This document shows positions 23,044-34,745 of a stretch of DNA of 64,000 nt, piece by piece. Below the pieces are notes generated by a model. It was not told the origin of the DNA. It was given only the letters and a program-made list of their open reading frames with translations, and did no database searches. The number at the start of each line of letters is the position of its first letter. Within the stretch, counting starts at the first letter, position 1. The stretch comes from Ochotona curzoniae (lineage: Eukaryota; Chordata; Mammalia; Lagomorpha; Ochotonidae), in NCBI RefSeq assembly GCF_017591425.1, contig NW_024464918.1, positions 27,122,001 to 27,186,000 of the forward strand, read 5' to 3'. The translations under genes and the position numbers were made by a program.

Positions 23044-23539
23044 AATAAAACCTAATTTTTTAAAAGGAAGAAAGAGGGTTAGTGCTGGAGTTCCCATGAA
23101 GGCTTGGGATCCATAATTGGGCAGTGTGAGGGTGGCATGCAGGGAATGGTAAGAAGTGACACTGCTGGCATGGGTGTGAGTCTCCCTCCCCAGCAGCCAG
23201 CCCTTTCCTTCCCACTTCCTCGGAGAACCTCAGGTCTTCCAGCCTCACAATGTGGGCAGGACTGACCCCACGTGTAACCAGGGGTGAGCCCCGGCTAGCT
23301 AAGCCCATCAGCAGCCCCTTCTCTTGCAGCTGGAGGCTCATCAGTGCAGAAGTGCATGCTCCACTGTCAGCAGGCTTGGGGCCCATGAGACACCATAAGG
23401 AGCTCTGATTCAAACATGGGACTTTTCCCCCCTGGACACAAGTAAGGAAAAGTTGGCCTCCAGCCAACGTGCAACTGCGAAGCAAGCACTTGCTGAGAAA
23501 GGAGCCAATCAGTGGGAGGACGGGGGAGGTAGGGCAGCA
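23044..23539. other. Unique intergenic sequence
   Basis: A 162-codon minus-strand frame (23060-23548) has no recognisable domain. No repeat is seen. Confidence 0.35.
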
Positions 23540-23850
23540 TTGGAGCACGGCATAGTGCGTTAAGCTTCCGCCTGTGGTGTTGACATCCCATTGGGTGCTG
23601 TTTCATGTCCCAGTTGCTCCACTTTCCATCCAGCTCTGCCCTCATGACCTGGGATGGAAGATGGCTCAAGTCCTTGGGACCCTGCACCTGAATGGGAGAC
23701 CAGGAAGAAGCTACTGGCTCCTGGCTTCAGATAGACCCAGCTCCAACTGTCGCAGCCATGTGGGGAGTAAACCAGTAGATGGAAAATCTCTCTGTCTTTC
23801 CTTCTCTATATATAGACTTACCTTTCTAATACAAAATAAACAAATGCAAA
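23540..23850 (+). mobile_element. C-type SINE
   Basis: GGAGCACGGCATAGTGCGTT starts it. ACCTGGGATGGAAGATGGCT in the body shows an altered GGGAAAGCAG block. The tail is TACAAAATAAACAAATGC. Confidence 0.83.
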
Positions 23851-24715
23851 TACATAAATGGAGGGATAGCTGCAATTCCTAGAATCCTGCACTCCTCAGT
23901 TACAAGAACTAGCTAGTCAAGTCCCTTTGAAAGTGCAGCTCAGTTTTCACCCTGTGCAGTCAAGGATCGCATATGCCTCCCAGGCTCCCTTGAAGCCAGG
24001 CTCTGCTTGATCCTACTCCCTGGGAACCCACGCCAGCCCGTGGCGCACCACGCTCCTTGTCTTCGCCTTGCAACCACTAGGAGAGTGTCTTGGTGTTTCA
24101 CAGGTTCTCTGGCTACCAGAACGCAGGGGCCTCCTGGAGGGGCAGCCGGAGTGAACCCGGAGCCCCAGGCACATGCAGGAGGTGGTAAGTCCACCGTGCC
24201 TTCCTCCACCCTTCCCGCAGCCTATCGTGGGCAAGGACAGCCATCAGTCTCGCTTATCGGACCTCTTATTTCATGCTTTATCCAGCTGTCTCGGGTGTCA
24301 CTCCGCATCCTTAACGCGGAGTTATGAGAGATTGAGCGCTTGGGCCCAGGGTTGCCTGAAGGATTCATGGAGCCAAGGCTGCCCATTCATCAGGAAGAAA
24401 CCTCAACGGCTGTGGGCACGGGGATAGACCCCCTCCCCGCCACTGGGCCTGCAGGAGGGGGATTTGCCTTGAGCCCTGAGGTCCTGGCACAGAGGAGAAC
24501 AAAGTCCCCAACCCACAGGGCACCAGCAGGCCAGACTCTCTGTCTCAGCCAAGCAGGCAACATCCCTAAGTTGTGCAGAGATTCTAAGTTGGGATCACTG
24601 GGAGGTGAGGAACCCAGTTGGCCCTAAATCCAAAGACTCTTGCTAACGTTTGTACCAGCTGCTACACCTTGTTTAACGAAACTCTCCAAAAAAAAAAATA
24701 ATAATAATAATCAAT
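23851..24715. other. Unique intergenic sequence
   Basis: No gene is recognised. It ends in poly(A) followed by (AAT)n at about 24687-24711. Confidence 0.4.
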
Positions 24716-24978
24716 CAAGCTGCCATTGTGGTGTAACAGGCTAAGCTGCTGACTGCAGCACTGGTGTCCTGTATGAGCACTGGTTAGTGTCCTGGCTGTT
24801 CCACTTCTGATCCAGCTCCCTGCTGGTGCACTTGGGAGACTTGGGCGGAGTTCAAGCTCTTGGCTTTAGCCTCACTCAACCAGGGCTGTCGCAGGCCTTT
24901 GGGGAGTGAACCAGCAGACAGAAGATCTCTCACTCCATCTCTTCTCTCTGCAACTCTGCCTTTCAAATAGATCTTTAT
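24716..24978 (+). mobile_element. C-type SINE, older subtype
   Basis: AAGCTGCCATTGTGGTGTAA opens it and CTGCCTTTCAAATAGATC closes it. The next copy joins it tail to tail. Confidence 0.82.
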
Positions 24979-25268
24979 AGAAAGATTTTATTTTTATTTG
25001 AAAGGGAGAGTTACAGAGAGAAGGAGAGTCAGAAACATTCTCCATCGATGGATTTTCTCCCCAAATGACTGCAATGGTCACAGCTGATCCAAAGCCAGAG
25101 ACTTCTTTCCAAGTCTCCCACATGAGCAACCCTCTGCTGTGTTCCCAGCTGCATTAACAGGGAACTGCGTTGCAAGCAGAACAGCCAAGACTCAAGCCAG
25201 CACCCGTGTGAGATGCCGATGCCACCGAATGGAGGATTGGCATGCTGCACCACCACCATTCTAGCCCC
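24979..25268 (-). mobile_element. C-type SINE, older subtype, minus strand
   Basis: AAAGATTTTATTTTTATTTG marks the reversed tail and CACCACCATTCTAGCCCC the head. It lies directly next to the tail of the plus-strand copy, giving a second inverted SINE pair. Confidence 0.85.
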
Positions 25269-26359
25269 TAAATAAATCTTTAAAAATAACAAATGGCTGT
25301 CCTTCCAGCTGAACTGAAATCTCAGCTCCTGACCTCAGCCCCCAAAGCCCTGTTTGATAAGCCCCTTGCCCACTGTACCTGCCATGCCCCAGCACCTCTG
25401 CCTCAGCCAGCACACCCTGGTCCTGCCTGGCCTAAGTCTGCTCTTGAAACTCCCTTCTGCCTCAGGACTTTCGCACTGGACACACAGGCCCTCGGGTCAT
25501 GCACGACAGGCTCACCTCTGTGTTCAGGGCTTGGCACAGGTGGCATTACCACAGAGGCCTGTTCCAGCCTGCTCCTCAGTGAGGGCCTACCCTGTGGCCC
25601 CAACACATCCCCTCTGAGTGCTTGGTACTGGCTGATGTTCACGCCTTTCCTTGTACTTGGAGAGAAGCCAGCCAGAACCATAGTCCCCGGGGACGGAGCA
25701 CTGTCCATCTTCTCTGTGGGGTGCCCCCTGTAACCCAGGCACACTGCTGGGCACATCGGGCTCCATACACGTGTGAGATGCACGAACTATGCTGACTGCC
25801 TCCCCCAGCGCCCACTAAGGCAGCTTCAGAACCAGGCACACGACATTGGGGGCGGTGGCAGGACTGCGAGTTAGTGACCAGAGGGGCTGAGGGCTGAGAG
25901 CTGGATCGCCCCTCTAGGGTGGCCTCTCAGAGATGGGGGAAGGAGCTGGCTGATCCTGGGAGGATGGGCTCTTTTGTGTGACCAGGACGTTGCCATGGGA
26001 ACGCTTCACCGTGCAGCAAAGCACCCCCCCCACCTCTGCCGCCTTAAAGTTAAAGATGCAGAGATATGAAAAGAAGTCGATGAAGTATTGACCAGCAGCT
26101 GTGGGGGCCCTCGGCTGTGGGCAGCGAAGGACTAGCCGGTCACCTCCACCTGTCCCTTCTCTTGCAGCCTCGCCCCTCCCAGCCTGCTGCCATCTGGGCA
26201 GCCAGGAGCACAGAGCTCTTTCAGGGACCAAATGTCATGTTGAGGTCACCCATGGTACAGGTAGATGAGGTCAGACAGTAGCCGCGTGCTAAATTCTGAC
26301 TGTCTAGGTGCCCCATGGGGTGCTTAGAGGAATGAATGGACTTCACCCTTAAATCACCC
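25269..26359. other. Unique intergenic sequence
   Basis: No gene, RNA gene or clear repeat is seen. Open frames of up to 146 codons (25293-25733) lack recognisable motifs. Confidence 0.4.
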
Positions 26360-26450
26360 CAGACAGGCCCTGCGAAAACCTCCACTTTGCAAAGGATCAG
26401 GGAGGTTACTGGGAAGTCTTGTAAATACCCAGCCAGTGTTTTATGCCTGT
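26360..26450 (-). mobile_element. Possible MIR fragment
   Basis: CCTCCACTTTGCAAAGGATC and AGGGAGGTTACTGGGAAGTC resemble the reverse of the MIR core (CCATTTTACAGATGAGGAAAC ... GAGAGGTTAAGTGACTTG). It is weak. Confidence 0.4.
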
Positions 26451-26689
26451 GAGCCCAGATCCAGAATCCAACCGTGTAAACACCACTGCGGGCCTGCCTG
26501 CCCCACCAGTCAGTGCTGGGATTCCATGTGCTGGAGGTGCCCGGGACAAGGCACATGGCTCAGGTTGGACTTTGGATCGATGCACCTGTTCAGAGTTCAC
26601 ATTCATGGCCCCTCAATGTCAACCATGTCCTGAGCCTGCGGGACAGAAGAAAACCCTCCAGCCTGGCCTGCCTGGCCAACCCGCCCGTT

Positions 26690-26955
26690 ACTTTTTATTT
26701 AAACACATTTGACAGGTGGAGATGCCTAGTCTGCTGGTTCATGCCCCCAGATGGCTACAATAGGCAGAGCCAGGTTGAGCTGAAGCCAGGAGCACAAGAG
26801 CTTTCTCCTGTTCTCCTTCGTGGGTTCAGAAACCTAACCACTGGGGGCCTCCCTCTGCTGCTTTCCCAAGCACTTTAGCTGGGTCGGAAGTGCAGCGGCC
26901 GGTTCCCATACGAGATTCCAGCATTGAAGATTCTGCCACTACACTAGCCTGGCAC
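26690..26955 (-). mobile_element. C-type SINE, diverged, minus strand
   Basis: CTTTTTATTTAAACACATTTG, TCTGCTGGTTCATGCCCCC and CCACTACACTAGCCTGGCAC mark tail, body and head. Several deletions are present. Confidence 0.75.
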
Positions 26956-27727
26956 CATTTCCCTGGGTTTAAAATCAAGTTCTTTTCCCTTCTGCATGAC
27001 CCACTGCCCCCTAGGACATCCCGACCACAGCAGATGTGCCCAGGTGCCCTATGTGACTCCCTAGGTTGGGAACTGGAGCGGGGTATATGTGAAGGGACCT
27101 CCTAACGTGCCACACAAAGGATGGGCCAGCCCAGCCTAGTTTCAAGACGAGTATAAGGGACAGACTTGGATAAGTTAGAGTCAGTATTCACTGCTACGAA
27201 GCCTCTCTTCCTCCCCCGCCCACTGGAGTCTCGTCGGTGGCTTTCCAGGGGGCGATTCAACTATGAAACTTCCACTGAAACACGGTTTTCTAGGAATGGG
27301 CCAGCTGCCCAGGGTGGCTCAGAGCGCAGCAGCTGTTCCAGGGTCAAAAGCAGAGTGGCCACGGGCTGACCTCTGGCCTGCAGTGAGGATGCAGGCACCA
27401 GGGCCTCTCTGGGCTCCTTCACCCTCTGCTTCCGGCAGTGCTGCAGGTGGGGAGACCTGAGCACCGGGAGCATCTCATTGTCCTGTTAGGTAACCTTCCC
27501 CTCCCAGGCATGTGGCAAGAGAAGGCAGGATGTCTTCTCACTTTCCTGAGGATGGCGGGGGCTTCTGTGCAGAAATCCTCCAAGTCCCCCCTTTGGCACG
27601 GCCATGGCGGTGTCCTGTACCTAAAAGTGGTGTGTACCCTCACGGTCTCTTTGTGTGTGGATTATTCAGCTGTTGGGGCCACACTGTAACGAACAGCCCT
27701 AAAACCTTAGCAATCTAAAACCGCCAT
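26956..27727. other. Unique intergenic sequence
   Basis: No gene is recognised. GTAACGAACAGCCCTAAAAC at about 27687 hints at an old DNA-transposon end but is too short to call. Confidence 0.35.
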
Positions 27728-28067
27728 GAGGCCCAGCACAATGGCTCAATGGCTAAGTCCTCATCTTGCAAACGCTGGGACCCCATATGGGTGCCAGTTC
27801 GTGTCCCAGCTGCTCCACTTCCCATGCAGCTTTCTGCTTGTGGCCTGGGAAAGCAGTAGGGGATGGCTTAAAGACTCGGGACTCTGCTCTCACTTGGGAA
27901 ACCCGAAAGAAGCTCCTGGCTCCTGGTTTAGATCAGCTCAGCTCCGGCTTTTGTGGCCATTTGGGGAGTAGACCAGCAGATGGAAGATCTTTCTCTCCAT
28001 CTCGTCTTCTCTCTGTAAATCTGATCTGCCTTTGCAATCAATAAATATTAAAAAAAAAAAAAACAAC
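27728..28067 (+). mobile_element. C-type SINE
   Basis: GAGGCCCAGCACAATGGCTC opens it. CTGCCTTTGCAATCAATAAA and poly(A) close it. Confidence 0.9.
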
Positions 28068-28375
28068 CCTACCACCAACAGATCTGTTTCCTGTGTGTAG
28101 CAGAGGTGAGATGGTTCTGGGGTGGGCCACAAGGTTGCCAGCCTTCAGCTCTGTCACTCAGGACTCACAAGTGGAAACTACCAGCTCCCAGGGACATGCT
28201 CCCCTCACAGTGGCTAGAAGGACGCCAGCAGGTGCAAGGTGTCTGCTCACCTCAGATCTGTTAACCTCCCCCACCAACCAGAGCCAGCCAGTCACATGGC
28301 TGAGCCAGCCTCAGGGGATGGAAGCCACCAAGTCACATGGCAACCCCAAAGTCAGAAGTTTCAACAAAAGCATCC

Positions 28376-28440
28376 AAAAAAAAAAAAAAGAAGAAAGAAA
28401 GAAAGAAAGAAAGAAAGAGAGAAAGAAAGAAAAGAAAAAG
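28376..28440. repeat. (GAAA)n microsatellite
   Basis: A poly(A) of about 14 nt passes into GAAA repeats with two GA interruptions. No SINE body is recognisable upstream. Confidence 0.92.
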
Positions 28441-29399
28441 TCACAAGACAAGGGGAACAGCCAACAACCCCTGGCTCTAAGCAGCACAGTGTGAGCTGAG
28501 GTTGGGTCATGCCATCCCCTCCATTTTCCTCAGGGGGAGGGGGTGGTCCACTCCCATGCTGGGAGCAGCCACAGTTTGCAGCGAGCCCACTCAGCCCTAG
28601 AGATATTTGGGGGTTTAGGGGCAGTGAACTTGTGACGCTGAAGAGAACCAGCTTTGGGGTGAAGTTGGGGAAAATCCTGAGAGCCAGAAAATGCCCACGC
28701 CCTGGGGCGACAAGATGGGACCCAGATCCATCAGGGCCTGAAGCCCTGCTTGACCTCGCTGGCAGGAAATACTCATCCCCTCTTCTGAGTGGGCAGTTTG
28801 CGTGTTGTCCTCTGTCTTTTGCAGCCCAAAGATTCCCGCAGCGTGGAAATGGCTTCAGAGAGGAGAGCAAGAGTCTCCCGGCTTTTCTTGCCTGCGCACT
28901 CACACCCCTCCCCATCACCCAAGCCCCAGACACTCAACCTTCCCAGGACTTGGTCAACTCCTCTCAGTCCCAACCCATCTGCCCGGCACCTTGCTGCCAG
29001 GGTGAGTGTGTACACCCCGATGGTGCTGCTCAGGGGGACCAGTTCCCCATCCAGAGGTGACTTGGTTCCCTGGCTGCCCAAACAGGTGTCTGGGTGTGTG
29101 GAAAGCTGCCCCCTCGGCACTTGAGAGATGCCCTTGAGCAGGAGGCATGATGTGGGTGGCGTGGCAGTGCCCGTGGCTATCTCCTTAAAGCAGCTCTGAA
29201 CGCCAGAGCAAGGGGCGTGGCAAGTCGCAGGTTTCAGCCAGAGCTGCCCATTTACAACACCCAGGGTGGGGGGGCAAGCCGAGCAAATCGAACGGAATGT
29301 AATCTTTTACACACACACTATGAACAAGGACAGTTTTGATTATCCCTGAACCCCGAAGCGTTGCTCCTCCCTTGGACACTGAACCACTTTTGTTGTAAT
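28441..29399. other. Unique intergenic sequence
   Basis: Several overlapping frames exist, including one of 183 codons (28509-29060). No protein family or splicing pattern is recognisable. Confidence 0.4.
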
Positions 29400-30240
29400 G
29401 CTTGCGTTGCCATCCTATTGTGTGAAAGAGAAAAGGCGAGTTCGCGCTCTGCTCCCTCGCAGGCTGCGGCAGCGACTAAAGCACGGGATGGGGGCGGCAG
29501 GAAAACTCTAGAAAATGAGAGCATGCGAGAAGACAGGACTGACAGCCCTGGCCCAGGACTGGCGCCCGCCCGCCGCTCCTCCTTGCTCTCCCAGTCCTGT
29601 GTCAGATCTCCTCCTGGCCCGACCCATCCCCGCGCCCCTACTTCCCCGTAACCCCACCACTCAGCCCTCCCACCTGTCCGCTGCCTGCAGGTGTAGCCTG
29701 GACGGACAGCGCCCCGCTCTGGCCACTTGCAATCCCAGGTGGGAGCTGCGGCTACTTCTGCAGCCCCGGGGGGGGGGGGGAAATGAGCGGGTGGGGCGGT
29801 GCGCACAGGACACAGACCCCACCTGGTGACCCCAATTCCAGATTCGAACCCAGGTCTCCAGAGGTGAGTGTGAAGAAAATGCCTGAATTGAAATGCTAAT
29901 TACCGTCTCCAGCAACCGACTGTCAGGCAGTGGCTGGGAGCTATTATTAACTGCTTCCCGCCACCTTCCGGCTCGCCAAGAGACTCGGGTGATTTAAAGA
30001 TTCAGGTGCACGGGGACAATAACCGAGCGGCGCGTCTGCGTTGTGTCGGCGTCGCCCCGACCCTGCCCACCTCGCCTGATGGACGGAGGGAAGGCGGCAG
30101 AAGCCTCGCTGGGCCCGCGGGCCGGGGTGACGCTGCTCCCAGCCAGGATCCCCGCAGGTGTAAGCTTGGACGGGGTTGGGGCCGGTGCTGAGCCAGTAAC
30201 CTGAACCTGGTGAGGCTCCCTAAGAACCACCGCGGGTGCA
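29400..30240. promoter_or_regulatory. CpG-rich segment with AT-rich cores
   Basis: CpGs are frequent at 29430-29800 and at 30010-30170 (GAGCGGCGCGTCTGCG). Between them lies ATTGAAATGCTAATTACCGT (29887-29906) and GCTATTATTAACTGC, with homeodomain-type TAATTA cores. A G11 run sits near 29769. The mix resembles a conserved developmental enhancer or orphan island. Conservation has not been tested. Confidence 0.35.
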
Positions 30241-30429
30241 GAGCAGCCTAGGAGACTGGGGAAGGCTCCACCCTGACCAGGAAGCCTCGCCCTCCAGCTC
30301 TGCTGTCCCTGGAAGCTGGGGGGACCCGAGTGTGAGCTGGGGGACAGGCGGGTCCACTGCCCTTTGGGGAACCCCAGCGCTGACCCAGGCTCTACCACTG
30401 TCCTATCATGCTGACCTCCAGAAATGAGA

Positions 30430-30725
30430 CCCAGGCAACTGTCCATTGGGCATGGCAGTTAAGGCATAACATGGGATTCTTGGGTTTGCAACCGGCTCTG
30501 CTCCCGATGCCAGCTTCCTTCCTGCTGACCAGAGCACCCTGGGAAGCAGAGGTGAGGACTGCCGTGGCTGGTGCCCACGGTAGCCTGTGCCCACAGGGGC
30601 AGCCTGGGCTGTATTCTTTTAATCCTGGCTTCAGCCTGGCTCGGCCCCTGCTGATTTAGAGAATAAACCAGAGACGGGTGTCATCTCTCTGTCTTGTCCG
30701 CTCTCCCTCATCTTTTAAATAAAGC
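30430..30725 (+). mobile_element. C-type SINE, older and diverged
   Basis: GGGCATGGCAGTTAAGGCAT, GGCTTCAGCCTGGCTCGGCC and TCTTTTAAATAAAGCTGG near the end support an old copy. Confidence 0.7.
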
Positions 30726-32273
30726 TGGCCTCAAAGGGTTTGGGGAAGGGGCTTGACAATGTAGAGGAGGGCTTGGGGTGGACAGGTGAGAGGAGAAGGG
30801 AGGTGACACGAAGGAAAATTCCAGGATGGCAGAGCCCAGGAAGTGCCCCCCACGTATCGGCATTCCTCTATTCCCAACATGCAGACAGGGCAGCTGTACT
30901 GCCCCGTCCGGACAGAGCCTGGACTGAATCTGCGTCATGCACTCACAGTCTGTCCCCCAGGGGAACCTTGGGTCACGTTTTCCTCCGCGTACCCGCAGTC
31001 ACTGCAGCCCGATCTCCCCCTGTGTCTCTAAGTGTGGGGAGCAGGCACAGGATGGCCAGACAGGGGGTGCCTGGAGCTCCGCCAGGACTCCTGATTCCTG
31101 AAATAAGATGCCCCCAACATGGGCCGGAGCTGGGGCTGGTTCCTAGTGATTCCCACAAACCCCTGCTTCATATTCAGGATTTCCAAGCCTCGTTGTGGGT
31201 AGCATGAAGCCGGCCACCTCAAACATAAATCCCACCGCCCTTAGCTGGCTTCCCCGTGCCACACCAAGCCCAGCAAATGCCCACCACCGAGCTGGTTAAT
31301 TTTCCAAGCTCAGAGCAAGTTGAGACGGCCTCCTGCAGTTTGTTCCCGGATTTTGTCTCCTTCCACGCAGGAGCCCCCCGCATTTCCATGCAGCCCAGGA
31401 AGCCCCAGCAGCCCTGCTTTAAGTCACCGAACCAGAGCCCTCCCTGCCCCCATGCCCCAGAGTTCATTCCTCATCACCGCCCTTCTCCCTGCCTCTTGGT
31501 GCACCAGCTGCGCCATGCAAGCTCTGGCCCAGGTGAGGTGCAAACACCCCATAGATGCAGGACCCCACAAGCAGCCACATCCTGCCGTCAGCAGAGCCCT
31601 CTGCTCTGCCACCACCTGCTCTGTCCAGGCTGGAGGGAGGGTGAGGGAGGAGGGGCTTCTGGAAGTCACTTATCCTAAGTCATTAGCTACTCAAAAAAAA
31701 AAAAAATGCAGCCGAGGTGCCCCCAGCCCCTCCAATATCTCCACGCTCCCCCTGCCCCGGGTGTGCCCCCTGAGGCTCCTGGGAGTTCTGGAAGCCCGAG
31801 GAGGAGGCCAGGGAAGCAGCTGCCAAGTTCAGGGTCTCCTTGAAGATTGTTCGCTAAGTCACGGCCTTCGGGGCTGCTGCTGCTGTCACTTCCGGGGTGC
31901 CCAGACCCCACCTTCTCTCCCAGCTCAGTCCTCCCAGGATCCTCCTCTCACAGAGAAGTGAAAAACACGTGTGGCAGAAAGCCCAGGTTGCCCAGCCTGT
32001 GTCTGCTGCCTCCTTACCTGATACAGTGCAGGCTGAGTGTTGGTGTTTCCCTGTCCCCACTGTGTTTCAGAGCAGTGGGAGTTCAAATCTGTTATAAGCA
32101 ACGACTCCAAAGGGAAATTGGAGGTTTCTTTGCTCCTGTGAGAGAATCACATAGAAACACTTCTTCCTGGGCATGATGGCCTTAGGATGTGACTTCTGGA
32201 GCAGCAGCAACCGTGCTGCGACAAGGAGGGATCCCAGAGCAAAGAGAGGAGCAGGTAAAAAAACTGAGGTGCC
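30726..32273. other. Unique intergenic block
   Basis: No gene is recognised. A poly(A) run lies at 31692-31705. Frames of up to 213 codons (31320-31961) have no domain and overlap competing frames. Confidence 0.4.
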
Positions 32274-32539
32274 GGGCCCGGCACGGTGGCGCAAGTGGTT
32301 AAGTCCTTGCCTTGCACGCCCGGGATCCCATATGGGCAGTCGAGGACGGCCCAAAGCTTTGGGACCCTGCACCCGCGTGGGAGACCCGGAAGAGTCTCCT
32401 GGCTTCGGACCGGCATAGTATCGGCCCGTTGCGCTCACTTGGGGAGTGAATCATCGGACGGAAGATCTTCCTCTCTGTCTCTCTTCTCTGTATATCCGCC
32501 TTTCCAATGAAAAAATAATAAAAATAAATCTTTAAAAAA
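32274..32539 (+). mobile_element. Young C-type SINE lacking box B
   Basis: GGGCCCGGCACGGTGGCGCA opens it, and the sequence jumps from CCATATGGGC (32335) to AGTCGAGGACGG, omitting about 60 bp that normally hold box B and CCAGCTCCC...GGGAAAGC. A target-site duplication AAAAAAACTGAGGTGCC flanks it at 32257-32273 and 32539-32555, merging with the poly(A). The clear duplication shows the insertion is recent. Confidence 0.92.
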
Positions 32540-32546
32540 AAAAAAA

Positions 32547-34211
32547 ACTGAGGTGCCCACACTGCTGATTTCCCGCTCCTGGGGGAGCCCCTGCTCCAGG
32601 GGCTATAGAAGTCCTTATCCACACTTAGAGGAGGAAGCAAAGGCCAGGGCCTTTCCTGGCCGGGTCAGGAGCCGTGGAGTGACCATATTGGGGGTGGGCC
32701 TGATGTCCCAGCTACTCCTCTGGAGCAGGTGAGACAGGTGAACCAGCCAGCACCTGTGTGTCTTCATCTCTGGCACGCAGTGGCCCCTCTGCAGGCTGGA
32801 CGTGTTGGGAATCGAGGGCAGCCCAAACCAGGACCTGATGGGAGTGGTGTTTCCAAGCTTTACGGGTGAGCTGCCCCTGAGATGTGGCATTTGGCCACCA
32901 CCCCTTTCCGTTCCTCTCTCAGTCCACTCCCCTACCCAGATTAACTGCTTGCCCTGGAAACTGTATCTCAGGTTTTTGCCTGTGCTGGGCCCCAAACCAA
33001 GACTCCTCCCCTATCCCGGAGCCCCTACTCCCACCCCCATGTATTCTTGGGCACCTGCTTGGTCCTGGGCACCGCAGACCTCCGGCGGCATCTGGGAGTG
33101 GAGAGGATCCCATCTCCATTTCTCAGGGTGACCCAGGTTACACATGCCTTGAGCCTGTAGCCGGACAGGAATGACCCCACTGCTTAAGAAGGACTCCCAG
33201 GCAACTGACATCTGTGTGCTGAGCCCGAACAGATTCCAGGGACCACCCTGGCCTGGCCTGGCCTGGCCTGGCCTGCACCCCATCCTGGCCGGGGCAGAAG
33301 TTCTGTCACCCTTGCAAATAAATTAAGTAAATCTTTAAAGAGACTCAGTGCAACCTGCTGTGGATCCCCAGGGATCCTCACCCAGCAGCCTCAGGCTTGT
33401 CCAAACACTGAGCAAGGGGCTTAGCTTGCAGCCCCGGGTGCCAAAAACAAATAACAACAGAAACAAACAAACAAACAAAACCTGGCCTTGGTCATGAGCC
33501 CAGGCCACTGGAGCCCTCATTTGTGTTCCTGCCCCACCCCGGGTCCGCAGCTCAGCCCTGCTTCCCAGGGCCCAATCCAAGCCCTTGACAATGACTGACC
33601 ACCTCATAGCCTGGTGCTGTTTCCATGGAACCCCAGCCAGACCTGTCTCGGTGTAGGTCAGGGCAGTCCCCTCCAGCTGCTCTAGAGGCTGCTCCCCAAC
33701 TGGGGTCCCCTCGCTTGTAGCCACTGGGACTTCCTGTGGCCACCTGAGTCCTGCAGACACAAAGTGCCACGTCCTTGTGGGCAAGGCATGTCCTTCCTTG
33801 TACCTTTCTTTTCCCGGCAGCTGGAAAAATGAAGGCGCCGGCGAGCAGCATGAAATACACACTCACTGTTGACTTCGAGAAGCCTCCTCCACGCGCGACC
33901 TCCTGCCACTTGCCAGGCTCTCGCTTGTCTAGAGAGAGAAATCAAGTGCCGCCTTGCTTGCTACACCGCTTGGTCTCTTTCTGGGAGTTGCTAGCAGTCA
34001 ACTGCAGACTCGTGCCTACATGTCTTTCCCCAAAACCCGGACTCATCCATTGGCGCCTGTTGTCCCTTTTGCCCCAGCAGAAGGCTTCAGGGGTTGGACA
34101 GGGTGGAGACCCCAGACACGTGTGAGTGAACAGCCCAGGAAACCTTCAGGTCATTTAGTCCCAGCCAGGTAGTCCTGGCCAGCTCAGATGGCTTTTAGGA
34201 GGGCAACAGTT
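32547..34211. other. Unique intergenic block
   Basis: It contains a (GGCCT)n tract at 33248-33275, a SINE-tail-like AATAAATTAAGTAAATC near 33318, and (AAAC)n at about 33457-33480. No gene is recognised. Confidence 0.4.
33248..33275. repeat. (GGCCT)n pentanucleotide repeat
   Basis: About five perfect units of GGCCT are followed by diverged sequence. Confidence 0.9.
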
Positions 34212-34502
34212 TGTTTAGATACAATTTGTACATACTTGAAAGGCTGAGTGAGAGAATCTTACCTCTGCTGGTTCACCCCTAAATGGCTGTAATGGTTGGG
34301 CCCAGGTTAAGATGGAGCAAGATGGTGTCAAGATGGTGTCCCCCTGTGGGAAACAGGAGCCCAAGCACTCGGGCCATGGTCCGTTGTTCCTGGGTACATG
34401 AACGGGGAGCTGGATTGGAAGGGAAGCAGCTGGCCCTCTGGTAAGGGAGGCTGGCACTGCCATCAGAACCTTAACCCCTTGTACCTCACAATACCAGCCC
34501 CG
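34212..34502 (-). mobile_element. C-type SINE, diverged, minus strand
   Basis: TCTGCTGGTTCACCCCTAAA, GGAAGGGAAGCAGCTGGCCC and ACAATACCAGCCCC at the head end mark it. It carries a local duplication of CAAGATGGTGTC. Confidence 0.78.
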
Positions 34503-34577
34503 GGTGGGGAGATTTTTGAGGACAGGAAAAAGAACTTGCACAGGAGGCCTTAAGGGTCGTGTCTCCAGCTCCCTGAA

Positions 34578-34645
34578 CTCTGTATTCAGCACCCAGCATT
34601 CAGTAGGCGCTCACTAGATGCTGGTGGCATAAATAAAGGACTGAC
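34578..34645 (+). mobile_element. L2-like 3' scrap
   Basis: CACCCAGCATTCAGTAGGCG and CTCACTAGATGCTGGTGG resemble the L2 3' end pattern (CACATAGTAGGCGCTCAATAAATG). Confidence 0.45.
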
Positions 34646-34659
34646 TGCAGAGAAGTAAA

Positions 34660-34745
34660 CCAAGCATTCATCAAGTTTATGGATGACATGAAATTGGGAG
34701 CAGCTTCTAGCCAGAGGTTAGAGTCATAAAGCAGATTGGCTTTCG
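34660..34745 (+). mobile_element. L3/CR1 LINE reverse transcriptase fossil
   Basis: One frame reads IKFMDDMKLGAAS, matching the CR1/L3 catalytic-region pattern KFADDTKLGG. A stop follows soon after, so it is dead. The neighbouring sequence up to about 34900 may also derive from it. Confidence 0.6.
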
